15,960 nucleotides of DNA from Clostridia bacterium (GTDB lineage: Bacteria; Bacillota_A; Clostridia; Christensenellales; Borkfalkiaceae). Positions 1 to 8,582 of this stretch are shown here, in pieces; position 1 is the first letter of the stretch; each line of letters begins with the position of its first letter. The stretch is taken from assembly GCA_017462505.1 (NCBI GenBank), contig JAFTQY010000056.1, positions 1 to 15,960 on the forward strand, written 5' to 3'. A program made the translations under genes and the position numbers. A model generated the notes under the pieces. It was not told the origin of the DNA and made no database searches. It was given only the letters and a program-made list of their open reading frames with translations.

Positions 1-684
1 GAGCTGGAAACGCTGGGGCTTTTGGATACTTCGGTCATGACCGTAACGGGCAAAACGATGAAAGAAAACCTCAAAGGGGTGGTCAATCTCGACGAAGAGG
101 TTGTCAGAAAACCCGAAAACGCGTTCGGCAAAACGGGCGGTATTGCGGTTTTAAAAGGCAATCTTGCACCTGACGGTTGCGTGGTAAAACGCGCGGCGGT
201 GGCGGCGGAAATGCTCGTTCACGAAGGACCTGCGAAGGTATTCGAGAGCGAAGAAGAATGTATCGCGGCAATCTACGGCGGTAAGATCGTGAAAGGCGAC
301 GTTGTCGTCATTCGTTACGAAGGTCCTGCCGGCGGTCCTGGTATGCGCGAAATGCTTTCGCCCACTTCCGCTATTGCAGGTATGGGCTTGGATAAGGACG
401 TTGCGCTCATCACCGACGGTCGTTTTTCGGGCGCTACGCGCGGCGCGTCGATCGGTCACGTTTCCCCCGAAGCGGCGAACGGCGGTATGATCGCGTACGT
501 GAAGAACGGCGATATCATTTCCATCGATATCCCCAATTATTCCATCAAGATCGATATTTCCGAGGAAGAGCTTGCCAAGCGCAAAGCGGAAATGCCCATC
601 AAGAAAAAGGAAGTCAGCGGTTATCTGAAACGCTATGCGGCGCAGGTTAGCTCGGCGGATAAAGGCGCAATCATTAATAAGTAA
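1..684 (+). CDS. ilvD: Dihydroxy-acid dehydratase, C-terminal part (5' end outside window)
   Basis: Dihydroxy-acid dehydratase converts 2,3-dihydroxy-3-methylbutanoate and 2,3-dihydroxy-3-methylpentanoate to the 2-keto acids that lead to valine, leucine and isoleucine; it is a cytosolic Fe-S enzyme. The frame is open from base 1, so this is a partial gene with 227 codons before the TAA at 682. The family is usually about 550-570 residues, so roughly the last 40% is present. Diagnostic sequence is the [11 protein letters not shown] stretch followed by [14 protein letters not shown], which matches the second IlvD/Edd signature. The N-terminal cysteine ligands lie outside the window. The related Edd (6-phosphogluconate dehydratase) is unlikely because leuCDB follow directly. 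Likely first visible gene of a branched-chain amino-acid operon, although the 186-bp gap to leuC contains a repeat element. Confidence 0.95.
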   Translation, partial: ELETLGLLDTSVMTVTGKTMKENLKGVVNLDEEVVRKPENAFGKTGGIAVLKGNLAPDGCVVKRAAVAAEMLVHEGPAKVFESEEECIAAIYGGKIVKGDVVVIRYEGPAGGPGMREMLSPTSAIAGMGLDKDVALITDGRFSGATRGASIGHVSPEAANGGMIAYVKNGDIISIDIPNYSIKIDISEEELAKRKAEMPIKKKEVSGYLKRYAAQVSSADKGAIINK

Positions 685-686
685 AA

Positions 687-819
687 ACGGATATACTTCG
701 CAATACTTCGTTGGTGCTCGGTCACGTACTATTTGTACGCTCCTTCGCGCCGCCTCGTCTTGCTCGCATCTACGTTTTTACGACGGGCGAACGGATATCG
801 GGCGTTGGTGCTCGGTCAC
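687..819. repeat. Intergenic repeat element, copy A
   Basis: The ilvD-leuC gap is filled by a structured repeat. ACGGATAT occurs at 687-694 and 791-798, and the 17-mer CGTTGGTGCTCGGTCAC at 709-725 and 803-819, so the far end looks like the start of a second, truncated unit. ATACTTCG is tandem at 693-700 and 703-710. A small hairpin CGTAC/GTACG lies at 725-739. Collinear pieces reappear near 10811-10930: CGCAATACTTCG, a GTAC-type hairpin, GTCTTGCT and CGTTTT. It has no convincing ORF or ribosome binding site. I see no T-box features or obvious promoter here for leuC. Probably a dispersed non-coding element; its function is unknown. Confidence 0.6.
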
Positions 820-870
820 TTATCGAGTGTAAGTATTGAAAGTAACACATAAATCAGAGGTAAATCAATT

Positions 871-2136
871 ATGTCAATGACAATGACGCAAAAAATACTC
901 GCGGCGCACGCGGGCTTGGAGTCCGTCGAAGCAGGGCAACTCATTTTAGTCAATTTGGACAGAGTGCTCGGCAACGACATCACTTCCCCCGTAGCCATTC
1001 GCGAGTTTGAAAAAATCGGCGCGACCAAAGTATACGACAAAGACAAGGTTACGATGGTCATGGACCATTTCGCGCCCAACAAGGACATCAAAGCGGCTAC
1101 CCAATGCAAAATGTGCCGTGACTTTTGCGACAAGCACGAAGTCACCCACTTCTACGACGTAGGGCAAATGGGTATCGAACACGCGTTGCTCCCCGAAAAG
1201 GGCTTGGTCGTGCCCGGTGACGTGGTTATCGGCGCGGACTCCCATACCTGCACGTACGGCGCTCTCGGCGCGTTCTCGACGGGCGTAGGCTCGACGGATA
1301 TGGCGTGCGGCATGGCGACGGGCAAGGCTTGGTTCAAAGTGCCCTCCGCAATCAAATTTGTCCTGAAAGGCAAGCTGAACAAATACGTGTCGGGTAAAGA
1401 CGTTATTTTGCACATTATCGGCAAGATCGGCGTGGACGGCGCGCTGTACAAATCCATGGAATTTGTCGGCGAGGGAGTGCAATCGCTGACCGTATACGAT
1501 CGTTTGACGATTTCCAACATGGCGATCGAGGCGGGCGCAAAGAACGGAATTTTCGAGGTGGACGAACAGACAATCGAGTATGTAAAAGCGCGTTCTGACC
1601 GCGAATTTATCGCGTACAAGGCAGACGAGGACGCTATCTACGACGAAACGTACGAAATCGATCTGTCCACGATCAAACCGACGGTGGCGTTCCCGCATTT
1701 GCCCGAAAACACCAAGACCTTTGACGAGATCGGGGATATTGCCATCGATCAGGTCGTTATCGGTTCTTGCACCAACGGTCAATATAAGGATATCGCCGAG
1801 GCGGCGGAAATTTTAAAGGGAAGAAAAATCGCAAAGCGCGTCCGCGCGATCATCATTCCCGCAACGCAGGATATCTATATGCAGGCGGTGGAAAACGGCT
1901 TGGTGAAAATTTTCATTGAGGCGGGCTGCGTGGTATCTACGCCCACCTGCGGGCCTTGCCTTGGCGGGTATATGGGTATTTTGGCGGCAGGCGAACGCGC
2001 CGTTGCCACGACGAATAGAAACTTCGTCGGGCGCATGGGCCACGTAGACAGCGAAGTATATCTTGCCTCGCCCGCAGTAGCGGCGGCAAGCGCGATCGCA
2101 GGGAAAATCGCGTCGCCCGAGGAGGTGCTGAAATGA
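871..2136 (+). CDS. leuC: 3-isopropylmalate dehydratase large subunit
   Basis: Large, Fe-S-bearing subunit of isopropylmalate isomerase, which converts 2-isopropylmalate to 3-isopropylmalate in leucine synthesis; it works as a heterodimer with LeuD. At 421 residues it is the shorter LeuC/HacA-like form common in clostridia and archaea rather than the ~465-residue enterobacterial form. The three [4Fe-4S] ligands are visible: Cys300 in GSCTNG, and Cys360 and Cys363 in [16 protein letters not shown] near residue 123 is a further aconitase-family motif. AGAGG at 855-859 sits about 11 bases ahead of the first of three closely spaced ATGs (871, 877, 883); the later ones cannot be excluded. The stop overlaps the leuD start (ATGA), indicating translational coupling. 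Homoaconitase is a theoretical alternative, but leuD and leuB context argues for leucine. Confidence 0.96.
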   Translation: MSMTMTQKILAAHAGLESVEAGQLILVNLDRVLGNDITSPVAIREFEKIGATKVYDKDKVTMVMDHFAPNKDIKAATQCKMCRDFCDKHEVTHFYDVGQMGIEHALLPEKGLVVPGDVVIGADSHTCTYGALGAFSTGVGSTDMACGMATGKAWFKVPSAIKFVLKGKLNKYVSGKDVILHIIGKIGVDGALYKSMEFVGEGVQSLTVYDRLTISNMAIEAGAKNGIFEVDEQTIEYVKARSDREFIAYKADEDAIYDETYEIDLSTIKPTVAFPHLPENTKTFDEIGDIAIDQVVIGSCTNGQYKDIAEAAEILKGRKIAKRVRAIIIPATQDIYMQAVENGLVKIFIEAGCVVSTPTCGPCLGGYMGILAAGERAVATTNRNFVGRMGHVDSEVYLASPAVAAASAIAGKIASPEEVLK

Positions 2137-2627
2137 TTTTTAACGGAAAATCGATCAAATACGGCGATAACGTGGACACGGACGTAATCATTCCCGCCCG
2201 TTATCTCAATACCATCGACAAAAAAGAACTCGCGTCCCATTGTATGGAAGATATCGACAAGGATTTCGTCAACAAAGTACAGGACGGCGATATCATGGTG
2301 GCGGGCTATAACTTTGGTTGCGGGTCTTCGCGTGAACACGCGCCCATCGCGATCAAGGCGAGCGGTATTTCGCTCGTTATCGCGCGTAGTTTTGCCCGTA
2401 TTTTCTATCGCAACTCTATCAATATCGGGCTTGCGATCGTGGAATGTCCCGAGGCGGTGGACGGCATTGCCGACGGGGATAAGGTAGAGGCGGATTTGGA
2501 TAACGGCGTTATCTACAACCGCACGACGGGCAAGAGCTTTAAAACCCAGCCCTTCCCCGCGTTTATTCAGGAAATTATTCAAAACGGCGGCTTGGTTTCG
2601 TCCATTCAAAAGGGCGTTATCCGTTAA
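2133..2627 (+). CDS. leuD: 3-isopropylmalate dehydratase small subunit
   Basis: Small subunit of isopropylmalate isomerase, supplying the aconitase swivel domain that completes the active site on LeuC. The 164-residue length fits the short LeuD type that pairs with a ~420-residue Leu[17 protein letters not shown] near the N-terminus and [11 protein letters not shown] around residues 63-73 are family hallmarks; the latter contributes substrate-binding residues. The start ATG overlaps the leuC stop by four bases and is preceded by GAGGAGG inside the end of leuC, so the two subunits are probably made in a coupled, equimolar way. A 34-bp gap follows before leuB. Confidence 0.96.
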   Translation: MIFNGKSIKYGDNVDTDVIIPARYLNTIDKKELASHCMEDIDKDFVNKVQDGDIMVAGYNFGCGSSREHAPIAIKASGISLVIARSFARIFYRNSINIGLAIVECPEAVDGIADGDKVEADLDNGVIYNRTTGKSFKTQPFPAFIQEIIQNGGLVSSIQKGVIR

Positions 2628-2661
2628 GACAACGGCGCGAAAAAGCGCATAGGTGAGAAGT

Positions 2662-3732
2662 ATGAAAAATTATAAAATCGGCTTATTGAAAGGGGACGGT
2701 ATCGGCCCTGAGATCGTGGAAAGCGCGGTGCGCGTTTTAGAGGCGGTCGGCAAAAAACGTGATATTGCTTTTACGTTTACGCCCTACCTTATCGGCGGCG
2801 CGGCGATCGACGCTTGCGGCAAGCCTCTGCCCGAAGAAACGGTGGCGGGGTGTTTATCTTCCGACAGCGTGTTGCTCGGCGCGGTAGGCGGTCCGAAATG
2901 GGATACTCTCCCTGGAAACGTACGCCCCGAAAAGGCTCTGCTTGGTATTCGTGCGGCGATGGGGTTGTTTACCAACCTGCGCCCTGCAAAACTGTACCCT
3001 GCCTTGAAAGGCGAGTGCCCTTTGCGCGAGGATATCGTGGCAAACGGCTTTGATATTATGATCGTGCGCGAGCTTACGGGCGGTATCTATTTCGGCGAGC
3101 GCGGCTATCGCGAGGGCAAGTACGGCGAAGAGGCGTACGACACCGAGGCGTACAGCCGTATGGAGATCGAACGTATTGTGCGCGTAGCCTTTGAAACGGC
3201 AAGAAAACGCCGCAAAAAGCTGACGAGCATCGACAAGGCGAACGTGTTGGAAACGTCCAGACTTTGGCGCAAGATCGTGCACGAGATCGCGGCGGAATAT
3301 CCCGACGTAGAGGTCGCGGATATGCTGGTAGACAACGCGGCGATGCAGCTTGTGCGCAACCCGTCGCAATTCGACGTGATCGTCACGAGCAATATGTTCG
3401 GCGATATTTTGTCGGACGAGGCGTCGCAGATTACGGGCTCTATCGGTATGTTGCCGTCCGCGTCCTTGAACGAGGGCAAGCGCGGCTTGTATGAGCCGAT
3501 CCACGGTTCTGCCCCCGATATCGCAGGGCAAAACAAGGCGAACCCGATCGCAACCGTTTTGTCGGCGGCGATGATGCTCTTGTATGCGTTCGACGAAACG
3601 GCGGCAAGCGAGGATATCGTAGGCGCGGTGGATAAGGTGCTTGCGGCAGGTTTCCGTACGGCGGATTTGGCGCATGGCGCGCCTGCGCTTACGACCGAAG
3701 AAATGACGGATAAAATTATCGAAAATCTTTGA
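2662..3732 (+). CDS. leuB: 3-isopropylmalate dehydrogenase
   Basis: NAD-dependent oxidative decarboxylation of 3-isopropylmalate to 2-ketoisocaproate, the last dedicated leucine step before transamination. From the ATG at 2662 the product is 356 residues, normal for LeuB. A GTG at 2653 in the same frame is less likely because AGGTGAG at 2651-2657 would then overlap the start, whereas it is well placed for 2662. Visible motifs are [11 protein letters not shown] at the N-terminus, [14 protein letters not shown] (LeuB-type substrate loop), DNAAMQL and [17 protein letters not shown] (metal-binding aspartates and family signature), and [18 protein letters not shown] (NAD-binding). The TGGIYFG context supports isopropylmalate over isocitrate or tartrate dehydrogenase. 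It belongs to the leuCDB run. Confidence 0.96.
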   Translation: MKNYKIGLLKGDGIGPEIVESAVRVLEAVGKKRDIAFTFTPYLIGGAAIDACGKPLPEETVAGCLSSDSVLLGAVGGPKWDTLPGNVRPEKALLGIRAAMGLFTNLRPAKLYPALKGECPLREDIVANGFDIMIVRELTGGIYFGERGYREGKYGEEAYDTEAYSRMEIERIVRVAFETARKRRKKLTSIDKANVLETSRLWRKIVHEIAAEYPDVEVADMLVDNAAMQLVRNPSQFDVIVTSNMFGDILSDEASQITGSIGMLPSASLNEGKRGLYEPIHGSAPDIAGQNKANPIATVLSAAMMLLYAFDETAASEDIVGAVDKVLAAGFRTADLAHGAPALTTEEMTDKIIENL

Positions 3733-3749
3733 TTTTCAAGGAAAAAGAT

Positions 3750-4934
3750 ATGGCAAACAAGGAACTGAATGCAATTTATGCAAAGCTTTGTCTTTGCACG
3801 GTGTTCCGCAAAGTGACCGAAAAGCCCTTGTTTAAGGCGTTTGAGCGGTATTGCTTGGCGGAGAGCCAAAACGAAAAACGCAAGGCATACGCGGCGTTTA
3901 CGGAGCTGGTTTACGAGGACGGCGGGTCGCTGACGGACAGCGTTGTGCGGCTCGTTTCCGAGGACGAAAACGTGTACGTAAAATGCGTGGCGGCGGACAA
4001 AACACCTGATAAAAACGTGGAAACGGCGGCAAGGAAAGAATTGTCGGCGTTTGCCCTTTTCGGCGCTCTTTCCCGCAAGGATTTCGCGGCAGACATGGGC
4101 GAAAACGAGGACGAATTGCCTAACTTTTTGTCCGTGAATGCGGACATGGGTGGGGTCTACGACGAAAGATTGCAAAATCTACACAAGTACGGCTACGGCA
4201 TTTTTTCGTCGCGGTGTATGTTCCGTCTTTCGGACGAAAAGGAGATCGAGCCGATCGTCAGCGCCGATAAGACGAGCATGGCGCAATTTATCGGGTACGA
4301 AAAGGAACGCGCCAAGGTCGTGGAAAATACCCGCGCGTTTATCGAGGGCAGACCTGCGGCAAACGTGCTCCTTTGCGGGGACGCGGGCACGGGCAAATCG
4401 TCCACGGTCAAGGCGGTGGCAAACGAGTTTTTCGGCGAGGGCGTTCGCTTGATCGAGCTGAGAAAAGATCAGCTTAGATACCTGCCCAACGTGATGGCAA
4501 AGGTCAGCGGCAACCCCTTAAAATTCATTATCTTTATCGACGATCTGTCCTTTAACAAGAACAACGACGATTTCAGTATGTTAAAGGCAGCGCTGGAAGG
4601 CTCGGCAAGCGCGACGGCGGACAACGCGGTGATCTATGCGACGAGCAACCGTCGGCATATCGTCAAGGAAAGCTTTGGCGATCGCGAGGGCGACGACGTG
4701 CACAGAAACGACACTCTACAAGAAACGCTGTCTTTATCCGAACGTTTCGGGCTTACGGTGCTCTTTTCCAAGCCCGACAAAAAGCTGTTTTTGTCTATCG
4801 TGCGGGAGCTTGCAAAACGCAACGGAATTGTTATGGACGAAAACGAATTGGACGTTCAAGCGGAAGCCTTTGCCATCCGCAAGGGTAGCAGATCTGCCCG
4901 TTGCGCAGAACAATTTATCAATAGCCTTTTATAA
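3750..4934 (+). CDS. DUF815-like AAA+ ATPase
   Basis: A 394-residue ATPase whose C-terminal half resembles the DUF815 family of AAA+ proteins, which have no well-defined role. Walker A is GDAGTGKS at residues 210-217; Walker B is IIFIDDLSF with Asp264 and Asp265; YATSNRRH follows as a sensor-1-like segment; and the GDREGDDVHRNDTLQE stretch before LSERFGL is typical of the family as I recall it. The N-terminal ~200 residues are helical, variable and not recognisable. The in-frame TTG at 3729 overlaps leuB, but the ATG at 3750 has AAGGA about seven bases upstream and is preferred. It lies 17 bp after leuB and 47 bp before ilvA, so it is probably cotranscribed with amino-acid genes although nothing in it suggests a metabolic role. 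No signal peptide or membrane segment; presumably cytosolic. Confidence 0.82.
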   Translation: MANKELNAIYAKLCLCTVFRKVTEKPLFKAFERYCLAESQNEKRKAYAAFTELVYEDGGSLTDSVVRLVSEDENVYVKCVAADKTPDKNVETAARKELSAFALFGALSRKDFAADMGENEDELPNFLSVNADMGGVYDERLQNLHKYGYGIFSSRCMFRLSDEKEIEPIVSADKTSMAQFIGYEKERAKVVENTRAFIEGRPAANVLLCGDAGTGKSSTVKAVANEFFGEGVRLIELRKDQLRYLPNVMAKVSGNPLKFIIFIDDLSFNKNNDDFSMLKAALEGSASATADNAVIYATSNRRHIVKESFGDREGDDVHRNDTLQETLSLSERFGLTVLFSKPDKKLFLSIVRELAKRNGIVMDENELDVQAEAFAIRKGSRSARCAEQFINSLL

Positions 4935-4981
4935 AGGGGGCTATACGTCCCGCAACGAAACCCACTACGAGGTGAAAAATT

Positions 4982-6175
4982 ATGCTTACGATCGACAACG
5001 TATACCGCGCGAGCAACGCGCTCAAAGGCGTAGCGAGAAAAACGGACGTGCTGTACGCGCCCAAGCTCTGCCCCGGCGTAGAGCTGTATTTAAAAACGGA
5101 AAATTTGCAAATTACCGGCTCGTTCAAGGTGCGCGGCGCTTATTATAAAATGACCAAGCTTTCCGCGGAAGAAAAACAGCGCGGCGTGATTGCCTGTTCG
5201 GCGGGCAACCATGCGCAGGGCGTGGCGCTTGCGGCGCAAAAAAACGGCATTAAGGCTGTGATTTGCCTGCCCGACGGCGCACCCATTTCCAAGGTCGAGG
5301 CGACGAAGAGCTACGGCGCGGAAGTTTGCCTTGTCGAAGGGGTGTACGACGACGCTTATCAAAAAGCGTTACAGCTCCGCGATGAAAAGGGGTACACTTT
5401 CTTGCATCCGTTCAACGATGAGGACGTGATCGCGGGACAGGGTACGATCGCACTTGAAATCGCCGAACAGCTCCCCGATTTGGACGCGGTGCTCGTGCCT
5501 ATCGGCGGAGGCGGGTTGATTTCGGGTATCGCCTATACCATTAAAACGCTCAACCCCAACGTCAAGGTGATCGGCGTGCAGGCAAAGGGTGCGCCGTCCA
5601 TGAAAAATGCGATCGAGCACGGCGAAGTGGAAGAGCTCCCGTCCGTATCGACGATCGCAGACGGTATCGCGGTGAAAAAACCGGGGGATCTCACGTACGA
5701 AATTTGCAGTAAATACGTGGACGAGATCGTGACGGTGACGGACGATGAGATCTCGGCGGCGATCTTGGCGCTGATGGAACAACATAAACTCGTTACCGAG
5801 GGCGCGGGCGCGGTCAGCGTTGCGGCTGCAATGTTTGGTAAAGTCGACCTCAAAGGCAAAAAAGCGGTGTGCTTGCTTTCGGGCGGCAATATCGACGTAA
5901 CCATTCTTTCGCGCGTGATCAAGCGCGGTTTGTTGATGTCGGGCAGGAGCTGCCAACTCATGATCGAGCTGATGGACAAGCCCGGTCAGCTTAAAAACGT
6001 GTCGCGTATCATTGCCGACCTTGGCGGCAACGTCACCAGCGTACACCACGAACGCGCCAACGAGGGTTCGGACGTCAACGGGTGTTACTTGCGTATCGTG
6101 CTGGAAACGAAAAATTACGAGCATATCGCGCAAATTCGTCAGGCGTTGAAGGATTTTGGGTTTAAGCTTTTATAA
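4982..6175 (+). CDS. ilvA: Threonine ammonia-lyase with one C-terminal ACT domain
   Basis: PLP enzyme that deaminates threonine to 2-ketobutyrate, the entry point of isoleucine synthesis. The PLP lysine is Lys49 in GSFKVRGAYYK; the glycine-rich phosphate loop is GGGG at 175-178; SAGNHAQGVA (about residues 74-83) is another fold-type II hallmark. The last ~80 residues (from about 320, ending GFKLL) form a single ACT domain, so this is the ~400-residue one-ACT type rather than the ~510-residue enterobacterial biosynthetic IlvA with two regulatory repeats. In this class the ACT domain is the likely site of feedback control. The start has GAGGTGA at 4969-4975 with ideal spacing. Placement between leuCDB and ridA argues for a biosynthetic job; a catabolic TdcB-like role is the alternative. 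Confidence 0.93.
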   Translation: MLTIDNVYRASNALKGVARKTDVLYAPKLCPGVELYLKTENLQITGSFKVRGAYYKMTKLSAEEKQRGVIACSAGNHAQGVALAAQKNGIKAVICLPDGAPISKVEATKSYGAEVCLVEGVYDDAYQKALQLRDEKGYTFLHPFNDEDVIAGQGTIALEIAEQLPDLDAVLVPIGGGGLISGIAYTIKTLNPNVKVIGVQAKGAPSMKNAIEHGEVEELPSVSTIADGIAVKKPGDLTYEICSKYVDEIVTVTDDEISAAILALMEQHKLVTEGAGAVSVAAAMFGKVDLKGKKAVCLLSGGNIDVTILSRVIKRGLLMSGRSCQLMIELMDKPGQLKNVSRIIADLGGNVTSVHHERANEGSDVNGCYLRIVLETKNYEHIAQIRQALKDFGFKLL

Positions 6176-6202
6176 AATTCGGCAAAAGTAAGGAGAAAAA
6201 TT

Positions 6203-6583
6203 ATGGCACAGCTTAAAAAAGTATCTACGGACAAAGCTCCCGCGGCAATCGGGCCTTATTCGCAGGCGATCGTGTGCGGGGACATGGTGTTTACCTCGGG
6301 GCAGATCCCCATCAATCCAGTTAGCGGCAACGTGAAGGCGACGACGATCGAGGGGCAGGCGGAACAGGTTATGCAAAACCTCGGCGAAGTGTTAAAGGCG
6401 GCGGGCAGCGGCTTTGAAAAAGCGGTAAAGACGACCTGTTTTTTGGCGGACATGGCGGATTTTGCGGCGTTTAACGGCGTGTATGCAAAATATTTCACGA
6501 CCAACCCCGCGCGTAGCTGCGTAGCGGTTAAAACCTTGCCGAAAAACGTGCTCGTTGAGGTGGAAGTTATCGCAACTTTGTAA
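6203..6583 (+). CDS. ridA: RidA family enamine/imine deaminase
   Basis: RidA hydrolyses reactive 2-aminoacrylate/2-aminocrotonate and their imine forms, released by PLP enzymes such as threonine ammonia-lyase, to keto acids and ammonia; this protects other PLP enzymes. The product is 126 residues, the standard length. Family residues visible are GPYSQA with Tyr19, PARSCVAV with Arg104, and the VEVEVIA terminus with Glu119. The start is fixed by AAGGAGAA about eight bases upstream. It follows ilvA by 27 bp and ends just before a strong terminator, so it is the last gene of the amino-acid unit, and the IlvA-RidA pairing makes direct biochemical sense. Confidence 0.95.
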   Translation: MAQLKKVSTDKAPAAIGPYSQAIVCGDMVFTSGQIPINPVSGNVKATTIEGQAEQVMQNLGEVLKAAGSGFEKAVKTTCFLADMADFAAFNGVYAKYFTTNPARSCVAVKTLPKNVLVEVEVIATL

Positions 6584-6608
6584 TATAATCAAAACGTAAA
6601 AATAGGCG

Positions 6609-6645
6609 AACTCGCCGTGAGTGATACAGCTCACGGCGAGTTTTT
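6609..6645 (+). terminator. Rho-independent terminator after ridA
   Basis: A perfect 13-bp stem, AACTCGCCGTGAG (6609-6621) with CTCACGGCGAGTT (6630-6642), has an 8-base loop and is followed by a run of T at 6641-6645. It lies 25 bases past the ridA stop and closes the amino-acid unit. Confidence 0.93.
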
Positions 6646-6721
6646 CAATATGCGGTCGATAGTTTTCCCAAACGAAAGCGGTTTTTTTAAACACACGGAA
6701 GGCAAGGTTGTAAGTCTGGCT

Positions 6722-6736
6722 GCAAGATCATCTTGC
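6722..6736. promoter_or_regulatory. 15-bp palindrome upstream of ABC cassette
   Basis: GCAAGAT-C-ATCTTGC is a perfect inverted repeat around one base, directly next to the 11-bp hexamer ladder that begins at 6738. It could be a protein-binding operator. As RNA it would give only a 6-bp stem with a TCA loop before four T, a weak terminator. Function not demonstrated. Confidence 0.35.
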
Positions 6737-6737
6737 T

Positions 6738-6824
6738 TTTACATTTCTTTTACAAAATCTTAATAAAACCTTTGCCGAAAAAGAACATTTTTTTGATAGG
6801 ATACTTTTACAATATATGTAAAAT
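6738..6824 (+). promoter_or_regulatory. Candidate response-regulator box and promoter of the ABC cassette
   Basis: TTTACA (6738), TTTACA (6749), TTAATA (6760) and TTTGCC (6771) lie exactly 11 bp apart; the 6782 position is degenerate, and TTGATA (6793) is again on the 11-bp grid. TTGATA could act as the -35 box, with TAAAAT at 6819-6824 as -10 after a long 20-bp spacer. PhoB/PhoP/VanR-type regulators of the OmpR family bind direct hexamers at 11-bp period next to weak -35 regions, so I infer an activator-dependent promoter. The same arrangement precedes the gene at 10432. Confidence 0.55.
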
Positions 6825-6843
6825 AACGAAAACGGAGAAAATT

Positions 6844-7743
6844 ATGAACGCGATCGAAATCAGAAATCTATCCAAAAGCTTTCGCGGCATGTACGCGGTA
6901 AACGGTTTAAACATGACCGTACCCGTGGGCGCGATCTACGGCTTTATCGGCGAAAACGGGAGCGGGAAATCCACGACGGAAAAATTGCTGTGCGGACACC
7001 TCGTGCCCGACGGCGGCGAAATTCGCCTGTTCGGCAAGCCGTATACGGACGCAGGGGTGCGCGCACGGGTGGGCGCGCTCATTGAAAACGCGGGCTGTTT
7101 CCCCTCGTCCAGCGTGTATGCAAATCTTAAAATGCAGGCGCTGAATTTAGGACTGGAAAATGCCGACGAGGAAATTGCGCGCGTCTTGAAGATCGTCCGC
7201 ATGGAAAATTCCGCGAAGATCAAATTTAAAAGCTGTTCGCTGGGTATGAAACAGCGTATCGGTATCGCGATGGCGCTCCTTGGCGACCCCGCTTTGCTCA
7301 TCTTGGACGAGCCGATCAACGGTTTGGACACGGACGGTATGCGGATCATGCGCGAAATTCTCGTCGATATCACCAAGACGTACGGGTGCACGGTGTTGAT
7401 CTCGTCCCATATCTTGGGCGAGCTGGAAAAGATCGCCACGCACTATGGCATTATCCGCCAAGGGCGCATGGTACAGGAGCTTACCGCCAAGGAAATGGAA
7501 AGCCGCGCGCGGGTGTTCGTGTCCTTGAAAACGGCGGACATGCAGGGCGCAAGGGCGATTTTGTCGGCGAAATTTACTTCCGTCCGCGAAGAGGACGGGT
7601 ATCTGCGCGTGTACGACGTGGACGATACGGAAAGCATCGTAACCGCTTTGCTTGAAAGCGGGCACGCGGTACGGGAAATCAAGAAAAACAAGATCGGCTT
7701 GGAAGAATACTACGTCGAACTCATGAGCCGAAAGGGGGTGTGA
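6844..7743 (+). CDS. ABC transporter ATP-binding protein, BcrA-like (module 1)
   Basis: Nucleotide-binding subunit of an ABC transporter, 299 residues from the ATG at 6844, which has CGGAGAA just upstream; the frame is open further upstream but without support. Walker A is GENGSGKST at 36-44, the signature is degenerate SLGMKQR at 132-138 (instead of LSGGQ), Walker B is LLILDEP with Asp155 and Glu156, and SSHILGELE supplies the switch histidine. SLGMKQR with DEPINGLD is characteristic of the BcrA/LanF-like subfamily tied to bacitracin or lantibiotic resistance and to many uncharacterised exporters; the substrate cannot be told from sequence. The C-terminal ~80 residues match the typical extension of this group. 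Its partner permease starts one base after its stop codon. A close paralogue lies at 8583. Confidence 0.9.
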   Translation: MNAIEIRNLSKSFRGMYAVNGLNMTVPVGAIYGFIGENGSGKSTTEKLLCGHLVPDGGEIRLFGKPYTDAGVRARVGALIENAGCFPSSSVYANLKMQALNLGLENADEEIARVLKIVRMENSAKIKFKSCSLGMKQRIGIAMALLGDPALLILDEPINGLDTDGMRIMREILVDITKTYGCTVLISSHILGELEKIATHYGIIRQGRMVQELTAKEMESRARVFVSLKTADMQGARAILSAKFTSVREEDGYLRVYDVDDTESIVTALLESGHAVREIKKNKIGLEEYYVELMSRKGV

Positions 7744-7744
7744 T

Positions 7745-8572
7745 ATGGAAAAGGTACGAGAATTAAAATTTGAAAATCCTAGCTTTGCCAAGCGCATTAA
7801 GGGCATGCTCGGCGTAGATTTTTACCGACTGTTCCACACGCCGCTTTTTTACATTTTCTTGGCGATCGCGGCGATCATTCCCGCAATGATACTCGGCATG
7901 ACGAGCATGGAAAACGCGGAAGGGGTGGTCGAGCCGCTGTATACCAACACGTGGCAAGTGATCGCGGCAAAAGAACCGCTGTATGCCATTAAAAATATCG
8001 CCGATTACGCGAATATGAACATGGTGTTTATCTTCGGCGGTATCATGGTGTCGATCTTTATCGGGCACGATTATAAGAGCGGATACGTCAAACAGCTCTT
8101 TACCACGCACGCAAAAAAGGAAGATTATATGATCTCCAAAACGGCGATCGGGGCGTTTTCGATGGCGTGCATGTGCATAACGTATTTGTTGGGTACGGTG
8201 CTTGCGGGCGCGCTGGTACAGGCGTCCTTTAAGGTGAGTTTCGTCGGCATTGTCAGCGCGTTGCTCGGCAAAATCCTGATGAGCCTCGGCTGGGCGAGCC
8301 TGTACGTTTTCCTGAACGTGATTTTCAGAAGATACTTCGGCGTATCGATCGCGTCGTCCTTCTTTTTCGGGACGGGGATCTTGATCGTCGGGGTTGCGGC
8401 GGCGGCAGGCAATACGCCCATGCTCAACGTGTTCTTGTACGGGGCGTCGGTGTACGCTTGTCTGAGCGCAAATTTCCTGTCCGTTTTGGTATGTCTTGGG
8501 GTGTCCGTGGCTTGGGCGGCGATCTATAACGTGCTGGGCTCGGTGGTTTTGTCCAAGTGCGACGTGTATTGA
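7745..8572 (+). CDS. ABC-2 type transporter permease (module 1)
   Basis: Integral membrane subunit, 275 residues, with about six predicted membrane segments near residues 33-52, 92-107, 131-157, 166-192, 198-221 and 243-268, as usual for ABC-2 permeases of BcrB/LanE type. A cytosolic amphipathic N-terminus precedes the first segment, and a ~40-residue loop lies between the first two. GHDYKSGYVKQLFTTHAKK after segment 2 is a conserved-looking cytoplasmic loop, paralleled in the second permease by AEDFRSGYAKNLFTVRAKK. It presumably pairs with the ATPase directly upstream; AAGGGGGTG at the end of that gene serves as ribosome binding site. The exported substrate is unknown. Confidence 0.87.
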   Translation: MEKVRELKFENPSFAKRIKGMLGVDFYRLFHTPLFYIFLAIAAIIPAMILGMTSMENAEGVVEPLYTNTWQVIAAKEPLYAIKNIADYANMNMVFIFGGIMVSIFIGHDYKSGYVKQLFTTHAKKEDYMISKTAIGAFSMACMCITYLLGTVLAGALVQASFKVSFVGIVSALLGKILMSLGWASLYVFLNVIFRRYFGVSIASSFFFGTGILIVGVAAAAGNTPMLNVFLYGASVYACLSANFLSVLVCLGVSVAWAAIYNVLGSVVLSKCDVY

Positions 8573-8582
8573 GGGTGTAAAT

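Noticed and set aside
687..819. CRISPR repeats or an insertion sequence in the ilvD-leuC gap
   Set aside because: Only two copies of the 17-mer with unequal context, no regular spacers, no transposase and no long terminal inverted repeats.
635..832. A 65-codon plus-strand frame across the end of ilvD and the repeat element
   Set aside because: It overlaps ilvD in another frame and has no ribosome binding site; the peptide is just a reading of repeat copy A.
685..870. T-box or leucine attenuator leader before leuC
   Set aside because: No T-box core motif, no run of leucine codons in a short leader ORF and no terminator hairpin; the gap is explained by the repeat element.
946..1782. A long minus-strand open frame (278 codons) opposite leuC
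   Set aside because: It is antisense to a gene with intact Fe-S ligands and strong homology; the product is rich in His/Arg/Val with no family resemblance, as expected for a shadow of GC-rich coding sequence.
6722..6740. A second terminator upstream of the ABC cassette
   Set aside because: The palindrome gives only a 6-bp stem with three loop bases and four T, and the strong terminator at 6609-6645 already serves ridA; a DNA-binding site is at least as likely.
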